DNA of 64,000 nt, taken from positions 69,383 to 133,382 of the forward strand of contig JAMPHA010000003.1 in assembly GCA_023663615.1 (NCBI GenBank). The letters are read 5' to 3'. Under the pieces are notes generated by a model. It did not search any database, was not told where the DNA came from, and saw nothing but the letters and a program-made list of their open reading frames with translations. Below, in pieces: positions 1 to 9,677 of the stretch. Every line of letters starts with the position of its first letter. Position 1 is the stretch's first letter. A program made the position numbers and the translations under genes. This stretch comes from DLAJ01 sp023663615. Lineage in GTDB: Bacteria; Bacillota; Clostridia; Lachnospirales; Lachnospiraceae.

Positions 1-554
1 TCAAACACCAGATCCGCATCCGCGGGAATCCCGTACTTAAAGCCAAATGACAGAATGCTGACGATCAGGCTGTTGTATGCCTCATTTCCGATAAAGATGC
101 GGTCCAGCTCCTCTTTCAGCTCGCGCGTGAGCAGCTTCGACGTATCGATCACATAATCGGAAATCTCGCGGATCGGTTTTAGGACCGCACGCTCTTTATG
201 AATCCCTTCCTCGACACGTCCCTCAGGCGAGAGCGGATGCATCCGCCTGCTTTCCTTATAACGTTTGAGCAGCACGGGATCGCTCGCTTCCATAAAAAGC
301 ATGTCGTAGACATAGCCCGCCTCCTTGATGCCGTTTAATATATCCACAAGCTCGTCAAAGGACTGGCCGGCGCGCACGTCGATGCCGAGCGCAACCTTTG
401 TCACCTCACTGTTGGGCGTCACGATCAATTCCACAAATTTGCCGATCAGCGCGACGGGAAGATTATCGACACAGTAAAAGCCCATATCCTCCAGCATTTT
501 TAATGCCGTCCGCTTTCCGCCGCCGCTCATGCCTGTCACAATCACAAATTTCAT
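1..554 (-). CDS. rapZ: RapZ/YvcJ family nucleotide-binding protein, C-terminal part outside window
   Basis: This is the first 184 codons of a RapZ (YvcJ) family P-loop protein. The family binds nucleotides and, in E. coli, acts as an RNase adapter controlling amino-sugar synthesis; in Firmicutes its role is less clear. It starts MKFVIVTGMSGGG and has the family's LEDMGFYCVDNLP stretch and the RMHPLS segment. The ATG at 554 overlaps the murB stop in an ATGA, so the two are translationally coupled. The P-loop reads GMSGGGKRT, with Arg where Ser or Thr usually follows the Lys. The gene runs off the left edge. The family assignment is secure; the function in this lineage is inferred. Confidence 0.9.
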   Translation of the reverse strand, partial: MKFVIVTGMSGGGKRTALKMLEDMGFYCVDNLPVALIGKFVELIVTPNSEVTKVALGIDVRAGQSFDELVDILNGIKEAGYVYDMLFMEASDPVLLKRYKESRRMHPLSPEGRVEEGIHKERAVLKPIREISDYVIDTSKLLTRELKEELDRIFIGNEAYNSLIVSILSFGFKYGIPADADLVF

Positions 555-1465
555 AAAAAGTCACCTATCCGTATCACTTCCGGTTCCAGCTCCACATGAA
601 ACCGCTTCTTTACCTTTTCCTGTACCTCTATGATCAGTTCATAAATATCCTGCGCCGAGGCATTTCCGACATTGATCAAAAAGCCGCAATGCTTTTCCGA
701 CACCTGCGCGCCGCCGATCCGGTACCCGCGAAGCCCGGCGTCCATGATCAGCTTTCCCGCATAATAGCCTTCCGGCCTCTTAAACGTGCTGCCCGCGCTC
801 GCAAATTCAAGCGGCTGCTTCGCGCGCCTCCTTGCATTGAAATCATCCATCTGCGCCCGGATTACCTGCCTGTCACCCTTACGCAGCCGTAATACTGTCT
901 CCACGACGATAAAAGGTCTGTTCCTGATAATGCTTGTGCGGTAACCGAATTCCATCGTATCAAGATCGAGCACCATCCGCTCGCCCTGCTCGTTTAACAC
1001 GGTCACGCTCTCCACGATCTGGCTCATTTCTCCGTCATACGCACCCGCGTTCATCACGATCGCGCCGCCCATACTGCCGGGAATCCCCGCCGCAAATTCC
1101 AGTCCGCTTAAGCCACTCTGCGCCGCCGCAGATGCCACGCTTGACAAAAGCGCGCCCGCCTGCACGCACATGCGCTCGCCGTCCACTTTTATATCACTCA
1201 TGCCGTCGCCGATCAGGAGCACAACACCCTGATAGCCTCTGTCGCTGACTAAAAGATTACTGCCGTTCCCGATCACGAGATACGGCTGATTCAGTTTTCC
1301 AAAATACGCGATCAGCTTTGTAAGCTGTTCCTCGCTCTGTATCCGTATCAGCATATCGGCGGCTCCGCCGACACGAAAGGTCGTGTGTTTTGCCATCGGT
1401 TCATTCTGTAACAAATGCTCCGGCTCCACGAGCTGCCGGATAAACCGTTCCACTGTTTCTGTCAC
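551..1465 (-). CDS. murB: UDP-N-acetylenolpyruvoylglucosamine reductase
   Basis: MurB reduces the enolpyruvyl group of UDP-GlcNAc-enolpyruvate with NADPH and FAD to give UDP-MurNAc in the cytoplasm, for peptidoglycan synthesis. Visible are the FAD-binding stretches RVGGAADM, GNGSNLLVSD and AAGIPGSMGGA, the catalytic Ser region AGSTFKRPEG, and the C-terminal SEKHCGFLIN. A longer reading from 1516 is possible, but I chose the GTG at 1465, which sits six bases after a GGAGGA site and gives 304 aa, the usual family length. It lies just before rapZ with a 4-base overlap. Confidence 0.95.
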   Translation of the reverse strand: MTETVERFIRQLVEPEHLLQNEPMAKHTTFRVGGAADMLIRIQSEEQLTKLIAYFGKLNQPYLVIGNGSNLLVSDRGYQGVVLLIGDGMSDIKVDGERMCVQAGALLSSVASAAAQSGLSGLEFAAGIPGSMGGAIVMNAGAYDGEMSQIVESVTVLNEQGERMVLDLDTMEFGYRTSIIRNRPFIVVETVLRLRKGDRQVIRAQMDDFNARRRAKQPLEFASAGSTFKRPEGYYAGKLIMDAGLRGYRIGGAQVSEKHCGFLINVGNASAQDIYELIIEVQEKVKKRFHVELEPEVIRIGDFL

Positions 1466-1596
1466 TCTTATCCTCCACAAATCAACCGTCCGCAAAGTCT
1501 GAGGCTCCCCCGCCATATCCGCAAAACGGCGTCCGCCTCATTTGTCTGCTTTTCTCACGGTTGTATTTATCTCATTGTATGCGCACGGAACTTTGA

Positions 1597-2538
1597 TCAG
1601 TCCTGCGGAAGCACCAGCCTCGCCGCGCCGTAAATACCGGCGTCGTTTCCGAGCGTTGCCAGGGCGAATTTCGCATCCCTGCTGCCATGAAACACATAAG
1701 GTTTATAATATTTCTGAATATAATCGAGCAGTACCGGTCCCGCCTTGGACACGCCGCCCCCGATCACGAAGATCTCCGGGTTCACCACACAGGCGACCGA
1801 GGCAAGCCCCTTTCCGAGATATTCGCCGAATTGTTCCGCAACCTCCAACGCGAGCGCATCCCCCGCCTTTACCGCGTCAAACACCGTCTTGGCGGAAAGC
1901 TCGCCGTTTCGGAGCACGCTGTCTTTGCCGCTTTCAGCAAGCGCTCTTTTTGCCAGACGCACGACGCCGGTTGCCGACGCATACTGCTCCAGGCAGCCGT
2001 GATTGCCGCACCCGCACGCATCCTCTTCCGTGTCATCCACATGGATATGACCGATCTCACCGCCTGCGCCCGTCGCGCCTGCAAGAAGCTGTCCGTCCAC
2101 AATGATACCGCCGCCGACGCCCGTACCAAGCGTGACCGCCACCATATTGTCATATCCTTTTCCGCCGCCCTTCCACATCTCTCCGAGCGCCGCCACGTTC
2201 GCGTCATTTCCGGCTTTTACCGTCAGACCTGTGAGCGCGCCCAATTCTTCGTTAATATTCATCACGCCCCAGCCCAAATTTGCCGCTTTGTAGATCGTTC
2301 CGGCACTGTCCACCGGTCCGGGAACGCCGATCCCGATCCCGGCAACATCCGCTGCAGCATATCCTTTTTCCTTCATTTTGTCTTTGACAGACTCTGCAAT
2401 GTCGGGAAGGATCTTCCTGCCGTTTTCTTCTTTTCTTGTGGGGATCTCCCACTTATCCAGCACATTTCCCTCCATGTCAAACAAGCCGAGCTTGACCGTC
2501 GTCCCGCCAAGATCCACTCCGAATATCACTTTTGCCAT
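1597..2538 (-). CDS. glcK: ROK-family glucokinase
   Basis: This 313-aa ROK-fold sugar kinase most likely phosphorylates free glucose with ATP in the cytoplasm. The N-terminus carries the phosphate loop VDLGGTTVKLG, the middle has LGTGVGGGI, and the ROK zinc site appears as CGCGNHGCLEQ. The start is the ATG at 2538, preceded by GGAGGG; an upstream in-frame extension is out-of-frame hprK sequence. It follows hprK by 13 bases, so the two probably share a transcript. Glucokinase next to HPr kinase suggests a carbon-flux control pair. Glucose released by the amylase and glucanotransferase genes at 36-44 kb would need such an enzyme. Another hexose cannot be excluded as substrate. Confidence 0.9.
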   Translation of the reverse strand: MAKVIFGVDLGGTTVKLGLFDMEGNVLDKWEIPTRKEENGRKILPDIAESVKDKMKEKGYAAADVAGIGIGVPGPVDSAGTIYKAANLGWGVMNINEELGALTGLTVKAGNDANVAALGEMWKGGGKGYDNMVAVTLGTGVGGGIIVDGQLLAGATGAGGEIGHIHVDDTEEDACGCGNHGCLEQYASATGVVRLAKRALAESGKDSVLRNGELSAKTVFDAVKAGDALALEVAEQFGEYLGKGLASVACVVNPEIFVIGGGVSKAGPVLLDYIQKYYKPYVFHGSRDAKFALATLGNDAGIYGAARLVLPQD

Positions 2539-2551
2539 ACCGCTCTCCCTC

Positions 2552-3493
2552 CTATATATCTTCTTCCTCACGCCGTTTTGCCAGCGAATTCTGCACACGC
2601 TGATATAATTCCTGCGCCGCGTTGTATCCCATCTTCCGCTGACGGTGGTTGATTGCCGCCGACTCGCAGATGATCGCCAGATTTCGTCCGGGACGGATGG
2701 GAATGTTATGACAGACCACCTTATTGCCAAGGTACTCCGTGTACTCCTCCTCCAGACCGAGGCGGTCATATTCCTTGTCCTTGTTCCAGTCCTCCAGCCG
2801 GATCACCAGGTCAATGTTCTGCGTATCCTTAACGCTTGAGACGCCGAACAGCGTCTTTACATCAACGATACCGATACCGCGCAGTTCGATAAAGTGCTTC
2901 GTAATATCGGGCGCGGTTCCGATCAGCGTATCCTCGCTGACTTTGCGGATCTCCACCACATCATCCGTGACCAGACGGTGTCCTCTTTTGATCAGCTCCA
3001 GCGCCGCCTCCGACTTACCGATACCGCTCTCGCCCGTGATCAGCACGCCCTCGCCGTAAACATCGACAAGCACGCCGTGTACCGAGATCATTGGCGCAAG
3101 CTTCACGTTCATCCACCGGATGATCTCAGCCATGAACGCCGAAGTTGCTTTTTTCGTCATCAGAAGCGGAATATTGTGAGAAACCGCAATCTCCTTAAAC
3201 AGCGGATCCGGCTCTAACTCCCGGCAAAATACGATCGCCGGGATATTGTGCTTTAACAGCGCCTCAAATACTTCCGCTTTCTTTTCCTGCTCCACCGACT
3301 GCATATAGGTATATTCCACAAAACCAATGATCTGCAAACGGGTCGCCTCAAAATGCTCATAATATCCCGCAAGCTGCAGCGCGGGACGGTTAATATCCGG
3401 CTGGGTAATCTTAATTTTGGAAATGTCAATATCCGGTGTCAGATTCTCCAGCTTTTCCTTCTCAATGATCTTCGTTAAACTTAAGCTTGCCAT
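2552..3493 (-). CDS. hprK: HPr kinase/phosphorylase
   Basis: This bifunctional enzyme phosphorylates and dephosphorylates Ser46 of HPr (and Crh) and so sets CcpA-dependent catabolite repression. It is 313 aa, the usual length. The N-terminal regulatory domain is followed by His139 (SVHGVLVDVYG), Walker A GESGIGKS at 154-161, TDDVVEI, and the family signature ELRGIGIVDVKTLFG near 203-217. The start is the ATG at 3493 after GAGGAGG; an upstream ATG at 3508 has a poorer site. It stands first in the pair hprK-glcK. Confidence 0.96.
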   Translation of the reverse strand: MASLSLTKIIEKEKLENLTPDIDISKIKITQPDINRPALQLAGYYEHFEATRLQIIGFVEYTYMQSVEQEKKAEVFEALLKHNIPAIVFCRELEPDPLFKEIAVSHNIPLLMTKKATSAFMAEIIRWMNVKLAPMISVHGVLVDVYGEGVLITGESGIGKSEAALELIKRGHRLVTDDVVEIRKVSEDTLIGTAPDITKHFIELRGIGIVDVKTLFGVSSVKDTQNIDLVIRLEDWNKDKEYDRLGLEEEYTEYLGNKVVCHNIPIRPGRNLAIICESAAINHRQRKMGYNAAQELYQRVQNSLAKRREEEDI

Positions 3494-3653
3494 GTGTTTC
3501 CTCCTCATACATTCTTCTCAGGCACTTGCATACCCTGTGCGCGGTGCGTTCCGCAATAACTCACTTCTTTTTTCAGTATAGCACATTTCTTCTTTCGGGT
3601 AAAAGATTTCCATCGGAATCCTCCGCACGATTCACAAAAACTTCTTTTCCGCG

Positions 3654-5555
3654 CTATTTTTGCCCCGCATTGTCACTTTCCAAAAAAGAACGGTTCCTCT
3701 GCGCAAAAAATTGTACGATCTGCTGCGCCACATGCTCCGGAATTTCCGGCAGCGCCGCAAGTTCTTCCGCCGTTGCCCTGCGCACATCCTCAATCGACTG
3801 AAACCGCCGCATCAGCGCTTTTCTGCGTTCCGGACCGACGCCGGGTATTTCGTCCAGCACCGAATGAACCTGACTTTTACTCCGTATGGAACGGTGGTAC
3901 TCGATCGCGAAACGGTGCGCCTCGTCCTGAATGCGCGTGATCAGCTTAAAACCCTCGCTGTCCTTCCCGATCGGCAGTTCCCGGTTATGAAAATATAATC
4001 CCCGCGTACGGTGGTTATCATCTTTTACCATCCCGCAGACCGGAATATCGATTCCAAGCTCGGACAGCACTTCCAGCGCAATATTCACCTGACCGCGCCC
4101 GCCGTCCATAAGCAGCAGATCGGGGAACCGCGTAAACGAACCGAAATCCATTCCGTGCTCCTCGCTAAACGTTTCCTCCCGCTCGGAGAGCCCGTGCTGA
4201 AAACGTCTTGTGAGCACCTCCCTCATGCAGGCATAGTCGTCGGGACCTGCCACGGTCTTGATGCGGAACTTCCTGTAATCGCTGCGCTTCGGCTTTCCTT
4301 TTTCATACACGACCATGGAACCGACGTTCGCAAAGCCGCTGATATTGGAAATATCATACGCCTCCATGCGGGAAACGCTGTCGAGTCCCAGCAGCTCTGC
4401 AATTTCCTTTACAGCGCCAATCGTGCGTCCCTCCTCGCGTTTGATCCGCTCGCGGTCCTTGTCGAGCACGAGTCTCGCGTTCTGCGCGGCAAGCTCCACC
4501 AGTTTTTCCTTTGTCCCTTTTAACGGGATCCGCAGATACACGCGCCCGCCGCGTTTCGAGGAGAGCCACTGTTCGATCAGCTCCATGTCCTCGATCGGCT
4601 CCTGTAACATCAACTCATGCGGGATGAACGGCGTTCCCGAATAAAACTGCTTCACAAAATCCGTCAGCACCTGCCGCCGCTCTCCCTCCGACACATGTGT
4701 CATATAAAAATGCTCGCGCCCGATCAGCTTTCCGCCCCGCATAAAAAATACCTGCACAACGCAGTCCGTATGTTCCATGCACATCGCGATGATGTCCTTG
4801 TCCTCGCCGCCGCTGTCCGTGATCTTCTGCTTTTGCGCAACGCTTTTTACACTGGAAAGCAGTTCCCGGTAGCGGATCGCCTCCTCGAAATCAAGCGCCT
4901 CCGACGCGCGCTCCATATGCTCCTTTAAGTCTTTTAAGATCGGGGCGTAATTCCCGTTCAAAAAATCAAGCGCCTGCTCGATATGCGCGCGGTACTCCTC
5001 TTTTGTCACGTAACCCGCGCACGGCGCCGCGCACTGCTTGATGTGATAATTCAGGCACGGACGGTCCTTGCCGATGTCCCGCGGCAGGCTCCGGCTGCAG
5101 GAACGCAGCAAAAACAATTTATTCATCAGCTCGATCGTATCCCGGACCGCCGCCGCGCTCGTGTACGGCCCGAAATACTTGGATTTATCTTTTTTCATTA
5201 CACGGGAAAACAGAATCCTCGGATACTCCTCCCCCACCGTCACCTTGATATAGGGATAGGTCTTATCGTCCTTCAACATCGTATTGTATTTCGGACGGTG
5301 CTCCTTGATCAGATTATTTTCCAGCACGAGCGCTTCTAACTCCGAATCCGTCACGATGTACTCGAAGCGGTCGATCTGCCGGACCATCTTGTCGATCTGC
5401 GGTCCGCGTCCCACGATCTTGCGAAAATAAGAACGCACGCGATTGTGCAGATTGACCGCCTTGCCGACATAGATGATTGTATCGTCCGCATCATGCATGA
5501 TATAGACCCCCGGCTTTGCGGGAAGCTTTTTTAATTCTTCTTCAATATCAAACAA
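3654..5555 (-). CDS. uvrC: UvrABC system protein C
   Basis: UvrC makes the two incisions flanking bulky DNA lesions in nucleotide excision repair. The 633-aa reading has the N-terminal GIY-YIG nuclease (GVYIMHDADDTIIYVGKA), a Cys-rich linker (CSRSLPRDIGKDRPCLNYHI), the UVR region, the RNase H-like UvrC domain (LLLMDGGRGQVN), and a C-terminal helix-hairpin-helix pair (IPGVGPERRKALMRRF). I chose the TTG at 5555, five bases after AAGGAGA, since the longer ORF start would run inside the upstream MATE gene. It lies 13 bases after the MATE stop. Confidence 0.95.
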   Translation of the reverse strand: MFDIEEELKKLPAKPGVYIMHDADDTIIYVGKAVNLHNRVRSYFRKIVGRGPQIDKMVRQIDRFEYIVTDSELEALVLENNLIKEHRPKYNTMLKDDKTYPYIKVTVGEEYPRILFSRVMKKDKSKYFGPYTSAAAVRDTIELMNKLFLLRSCSRSLPRDIGKDRPCLNYHIKQCAAPCAGYVTKEEYRAHIEQALDFLNGNYAPILKDLKEHMERASEALDFEEAIRYRELLSSVKSVAQKQKITDSGGEDKDIIAMCMEHTDCVVQVFFMRGGKLIGREHFYMTHVSEGERRQVLTDFVKQFYSGTPFIPHELMLQEPIEDMELIEQWLSSKRGGRVYLRIPLKGTKEKLVELAAQNARLVLDKDRERIKREEGRTIGAVKEIAELLGLDSVSRMEAYDISNISGFANVGSMVVYEKGKPKRSDYRKFRIKTVAGPDDYACMREVLTRRFQHGLSEREETFSEEHGMDFGSFTRFPDLLLMDGGRGQVNIALEVLSELGIDIPVCGMVKDDNHRTRGLYFHNRELPIGKDSEGFKLITRIQDEAHRFAIEYHRSIRSKSQVHSVLDEIPGVGPERRKALMRRFQSIEDVRRATAEELAALPEIPEHVAQQIVQFFAQRNRSFLESDNAGQK

Positions 5556-5568
5556 GACTCTCTCCTTA

Positions 5569-6972
5569 TCACTCGATCCCGCGCACAATATTTTGCAGCC
5601 AGACTCCTTTTTTGACAAAAATGAACCCGACAATACATTTCACAAAGTCCAGACTCTGCACAATGGCGTACAGCGCGACGATGGGCAGCGCCGTAAAATG
5701 CGTCAGCGTATACGCGCACGGCACGGCAAGCACCCACATAAACACACTGTCAAACAAAAACGTCACGATTGTTTTTCCGCCCGTCCGAAGCGTGAAATAG
5801 CAGCTATGCAAAAAAGCAAAAAACGGCATCATGACCGACGCAATCAAAATGAACTGCGCGGCAAGGCTGCGCACCTCCGGCTCCGTCTTATAGATCGCCG
5901 GAAACAGGTTCCGAAACAGCGACATCATAAACCCGATCACGAGACAGCACAGGATAGAAAAAACGATCATTTTCCGATCCGTATCCTTTGCCTCCTCCAT
6001 TTTCTGCGCGCCCAGAAGCTGTCCGACAATGATCGCGATCGCGTCCCCCATCGCCAGATACACGACGCTGAACAGATTCGAGATCGTCGATGCAATATTC
6101 AGCGCCGCGATCACCGACAATCCCCTTAAAGAATAATTCTGATTGAGCATCGTCACGCCCAGTGCCCAAAGTCCTTCATTGACCGCAAGCGGCGTTCCCT
6201 TGATCAATATCTGCCGCATCAATTGTTTCGGAATCCGAAGGCTCGAAAACGCACCCACGATGAACGGATGCTTTTCCTTATGCGTCTGCGTCCAGATCAC
6301 GACGATCGCCATCTCCACAAAACGCGACGCCACGGTCGCGGCCGCCGCGCCGACCACGCCAAGCCGCGGCGCTCCAAAATGTCCGAAGATCAATATGTAA
6401 TTGAGCACGACATTGACAATGACTGCCAAAATTCCCGCTTTCATCGGCAGCACTGTCTCTCCGACGTCCCGCAGCGTATTTGCATATGCCTGCGAAATGA
6501 CAAACGGAAACAGCCCGATCAGCATGACATAGAGATAGTTTCTGCCGCAGCGCAATGTCTGCTCCGCGTTTCCGACCGCATCCGTCTCATGCAGGAAACG
6601 GGTAATGAGCCACTCCCCTCTTGTCAAAAAAAGAACAAGACCGATCGCAAACACCGCGCTCGTCAGCACCAGTTTCGCGCGGAACGTATTGCGCACGCCC
6701 TCATGATCTCCTTGTCCGTAATACTGCGCCGTAAAAATTCCAGCGCCCGAAACCGCGCCCCAGACACATAAATTGAACACAAATAATAACTGATTGACGA
6801 TGGCAACGCCGTTCATCTGATCCGTCCCGACCTGACCGACCATGATATTGTCCAACAGTCCGACAAAATTCGTGATCGCATTCTGAACAATGATCGGAAC
6901 AACAATAAACAGGACCTTTTTATAAAAGGCCCTGTCCCCGATATATTTTTTTCTGATCTGTGCGCATATCAT
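5569..6972 (-). CDS. MATE family multidrug/Na+ antiporter
   Basis: This 467-aa protein has about twelve hydrophobic segments in two homologous halves, as in MATE exporters, which expel organic cations or other small molecules using Na+ or H+ gradients. The N-terminal repeat carries IVPIIVQNAITNFVGLLDN and MVGQVGTDQMNGVAI, a typical MATE opening. The start ATG overlaps the ftsH stop as ATGA, implying coupling. No strong Shine-Dalgarno is seen, which fits coupled translation. The substrate cannot be read from the sequence. Confidence 0.88.
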   Translation of the reverse strand: MICAQIRKKYIGDRAFYKKVLFIVVPIIVQNAITNFVGLLDNIMVGQVGTDQMNGVAIVNQLLFVFNLCVWGAVSGAGIFTAQYYGQGDHEGVRNTFRAKLVLTSAVFAIGLVLFLTRGEWLITRFLHETDAVGNAEQTLRCGRNYLYVMLIGLFPFVISQAYANTLRDVGETVLPMKAGILAVIVNVVLNYILIFGHFGAPRLGVVGAAAATVASRFVEMAIVVIWTQTHKEKHPFIVGAFSSLRIPKQLMRQILIKGTPLAVNEGLWALGVTMLNQNYSLRGLSVIAALNIASTISNLFSVVYLAMGDAIAIIVGQLLGAQKMEEAKDTDRKMIVFSILCCLVIGFMMSLFRNLFPAIYKTEPEVRSLAAQFILIASVMMPFFAFLHSCYFTLRTGGKTIVTFLFDSVFMWVLAVPCAYTLTHFTALPIVALYAIVQSLDFVKCIVGFIFVKKGVWLQNIVRGIE

Positions 6973-9461
6973 TTTCGACTGCTCTGCTCCCCGTTATTCC
7001 CGTTCTGATCCTCTTTTCGTGCATACTGGCGGTTTCTCAATGCCTCGGCAAATTCATTTTCCACCTTCGGCGAAATCTCCTGCTCATCATCCGCGGCATT
7101 TTGTGCATCCGCGCTCTGCGGCGCATTTCCTGCGTTCATGCCGGATGCGGCGCCCTGTGCGTCCGCGCTCTGCGGCGCATTTCCCGCGCTCATGCCGGAT
7201 GCGGCGTCCTGTATGCCCGTTCCATCCTGCTCCTGTAATCCCCTGATCTGCGGCCATGCGTTGCGGAGAAGCTGCTCGCGCTCATACTCCGGCATATTGC
7301 CGTTGGCCGTCGTGCCTGCCGGAACGTCCGCATTCTGCTGTGCGCCGGCTGCGTTTCCCGCATCCGCGCCATTCACGGCATTCTGCATCCCTGCATTCCA
7401 CACGCCGCCCTGTCCTGACGGCATCCACGCAGATGCTCCCGCCTGATTTTGCGGCAGAGCGTCCGCCTGTTTTGCAGGATTCCCGCCATCCGGCGCCGTC
7501 TTATTCTTTTCCTCCGGCTCCAGCAGTCCTTTTTCCTCGCGGAAAATCTTCATAAATTCTTTGCCCGTGATCGTCTCTTTTTCGATCAGATGCTCGGCGA
7601 GCTTATCCATCAGCGCCCGGTTCTCCTTGAGCATCTTCTTGGCTTCCTTATAGCTCTCCTTTAAGATTTTCATGACCTCCTCGTCCACAGCCGCAGCCGT
7701 GACGTCGGAGCAGTTCATGGCGGTTCTGCCGTCTAAATATTTGCTCTCCACCGTCTCTAATCCCATCAGACCGAAACGCTTGCTCATACCGTACTGCGTC
7801 ACCATCGCGCGCGCAATATTCGTCGCCTTTTCAATATCGTTCGACGCGCCCGTCGTCACCGTATCAAACACGATCTCCTCCGCCGCGCGCCCGCCGAGCA
7901 GTCCCACGAGCATATCGTGAAGCTCCGCCTGCGTATTGAGATATTTTTCTTCCTCCGGCACCTGCATGACATAACCGAGCGCACCCATTGTCCGCGGCAC
8001 GATCGTGATCTTCTGCACAGGTTCGGAATTTTTCTGTAATGCCGCGATCAGCGCATGTCCCGTCTCGTGATACGAAACGATCCTGCGCTCCTCCTTGCTC
8101 ATGATGCGGTCCTTCTTTTCTTTGCCGACCAAAACGACCTCGACCGCGTTAAACAAATCTTTCTGCGCGACAAACTCCCTGCCTTCTTTGACCGCGTTGA
8201 TCGCCGCCTCGTTAATCATATTGGCAAGATCGGAACCGACCGCGCCGCTCGTCGCAAGCGCGATCTCCTCTAAGTCCACGCTGTCGTCCATGAGCACGTC
8301 TTTTGCGTGCACGCGCAGAATATCCACACGTCCCTTTAAGTCCGGCTTGTCCACAATGATCCTGCGGTCAAACCGTCCGGGACGAAGCAGCGCTTTATCC
8401 AAAATTTCCGGGCGGTTCGTCGCCGCCAGAATAATGATTCCCTTTTTGCCGTCAAATCCGTCCATCTCGGAGAGGAGCTGATTGAGCGTCTGCTCGCGCT
8501 CCTCGTTGCCGCCGCCGTATTTGGAATCGCGGCTGCGCCCGATCGCATCGATCTCGTCGATGAACACGATGCAGGGCGCGTGCTTTTCCGCCTCCTCGAA
8601 CAGCTTGCGCACGCGGGATGCGCCGACGCCGACATAGAGCTCAATAAAATCCGAGCCCGCCAGCGAAAAGAACGGCACATGCGCCTCGCCCGCCACCGCC
8701 TTGGCAAGCAGCGTCTTACCCGTTCCGGGCGGTCCCACTAACAGCGCGCCTTTCGGCAATCTCGCGCCGATCTTACTGTATTTTGCCGGATTATGCAAAA
8801 AATCAACGACTTCGACAAGCGACTCTTTCGCCTCATCCTCGCCCGCCACGTCCTTAAACGTGATGCCTGTTTCCTTCTGTACATCATAGAGCTTGGCGTT
8901 GCTCTTGCCAATCCCCATCGGCCCTCCGCCGCTGGACATTCTCTTAAACAAAAAATTAAACCCGATGATCAGTACTAAGATCGGCAGCCCGTAAGTCAAA
9001 AGCAGCGACCAGATCCAACCGGAATTATCCGGTATCTCCCTGCTGAACTCTACGCCCGCTTCCGTGAGACGCTCCGTCAGCCGGTCCGCATCCTCCGCAG
9101 TGCCCGTATACAGTCTCTGCGCAGGCGCATACCCGCTCTGCTCCCCCTTCGGCGTGATCATGAGCTGCCCGTCATAGATCACAACGCTCTCGACTTCCCC
9201 GTTTTCCAGCATTTCAATAAAGCTGCTATATGGAATCTCATCATTTGACGTCGAATTCATCGTACGCATGAACCAGCTGATCATAAGCACGAGCGCCAGA
9301 CTCGACAGCAGCACAAATAAAAAGCTCTGCCGCTTCTGCGGTCCGTTCCCGTTTCCGCCGTTCCCGTTTCCCCCGCTTCCATTCCCGCCGTTGCCGCCGC
9401 TCCCGTTTCCTCCGCCGTTTCCGCCGGGACGGTTATCATATTCATTCAGATTATTTTCCAT
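6969..9461 (-). CDS. ftsH: ATP-dependent zinc metalloprotease FtsH
   Basis: FtsH is a membrane-anchored hexameric AAA+ protease that degrades unassembled membrane proteins and regulators. In the 830-aa reading there is a Gly/Asn-rich N-terminus (residues 12-40), one TM at about 47-65, an extracytoplasmic domain, a second TM at about 150-172, Walker A GPPGTGKT at 243-250, Walker B IVFIDEIDA, the second region of homology, and the zinc site HETGH at 465-469. The tail after about residue 655 is rich in Ala, Gly, Asn and Gln and contains two copies of an 18-residue unit, making the protein about 180 aa longer than usual. The ATG at 9461 is better placed after GGAGA than that at 9467. Confidence 0.95.
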   Translation of the reverse strand: MENNLNEYDNRPGGNGGGNGSGGNGGNGSGGNGNGGNGNGPQKRQSFLFVLLSSLALVLMISWFMRTMNSTSNDEIPYSSFIEMLENGEVESVVIYDGQLMITPKGEQSGYAPAQRLYTGTAEDADRLTERLTEAGVEFSREIPDNSGWIWSLLLTYGLPILVLIIGFNFLFKRMSSGGGPMGIGKSNAKLYDVQKETGITFKDVAGEDEAKESLVEVVDFLHNPAKYSKIGARLPKGALLVGPPGTGKTLLAKAVAGEAHVPFFSLAGSDFIELYVGVGASRVRKLFEEAEKHAPCIVFIDEIDAIGRSRDSKYGGGNEEREQTLNQLLSEMDGFDGKKGIIILAATNRPEILDKALLRPGRFDRRIIVDKPDLKGRVDILRVHAKDVLMDDSVDLEEIALATSGAVGSDLANMINEAAINAVKEGREFVAQKDLFNAVEVVLVGKEKKDRIMSKEERRIVSYHETGHALIAALQKNSEPVQKITIVPRTMGALGYVMQVPEEEKYLNTQAELHDMLVGLLGGRAAEEIVFDTVTTGASNDIEKATNIARAMVTQYGMSKRFGLMGLETVESKYLDGRTAMNCSDVTAAAVDEEVMKILKESYKEAKKMLKENRALMDKLAEHLIEKETITGKEFMKIFREEKGLLEPEEKNKTAPDGGNPAKQADALPQNQAGASAWMPSGQGGVWNAGMQNAVNGADAGNAAGAQQNADVPAGTTANGNMPEYEREQLLRNAWPQIRGLQEQDGTGIQDAASGMSAGNAPQSADAQGAASGMNAGNAPQSADAQNAADDEQEISPKVENEFAEALRNRQYARKEDQNGNNGEQSSRK

Positions 9462-9677
9462 TCTCATTCTCCGCGCGTGATCGGCACGCGCTTCTTCCTT
9501 CGATAGTCAGTCTCGTCCAAAACGCCTCGTCCCATTCAGACGATTCTTCATTTATTATATGGATAGAACCGTGATAAATCAACCATTCTTTTGTGAAAAG
9601 AAAATGAATTATTTGCGGTTGTACACCTCTTTCGAATAGGATATAATAAAAAAATGAACGAGAAAGGATCACAATTC

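Noticed and set aside
1542..2105. Plus-strand 187-codon ORF opposite the glucokinase gene
   Set aside because: Arg/Pro-rich shadow of a conserved ROK kinase; no start signal or recognisable domain.
7096..7205. Possible CRISPR-like direct repeats
   Set aside because: Only two copies of a 54-bp unit in frame within ftsH; they encode an 18-residue protein repeat.
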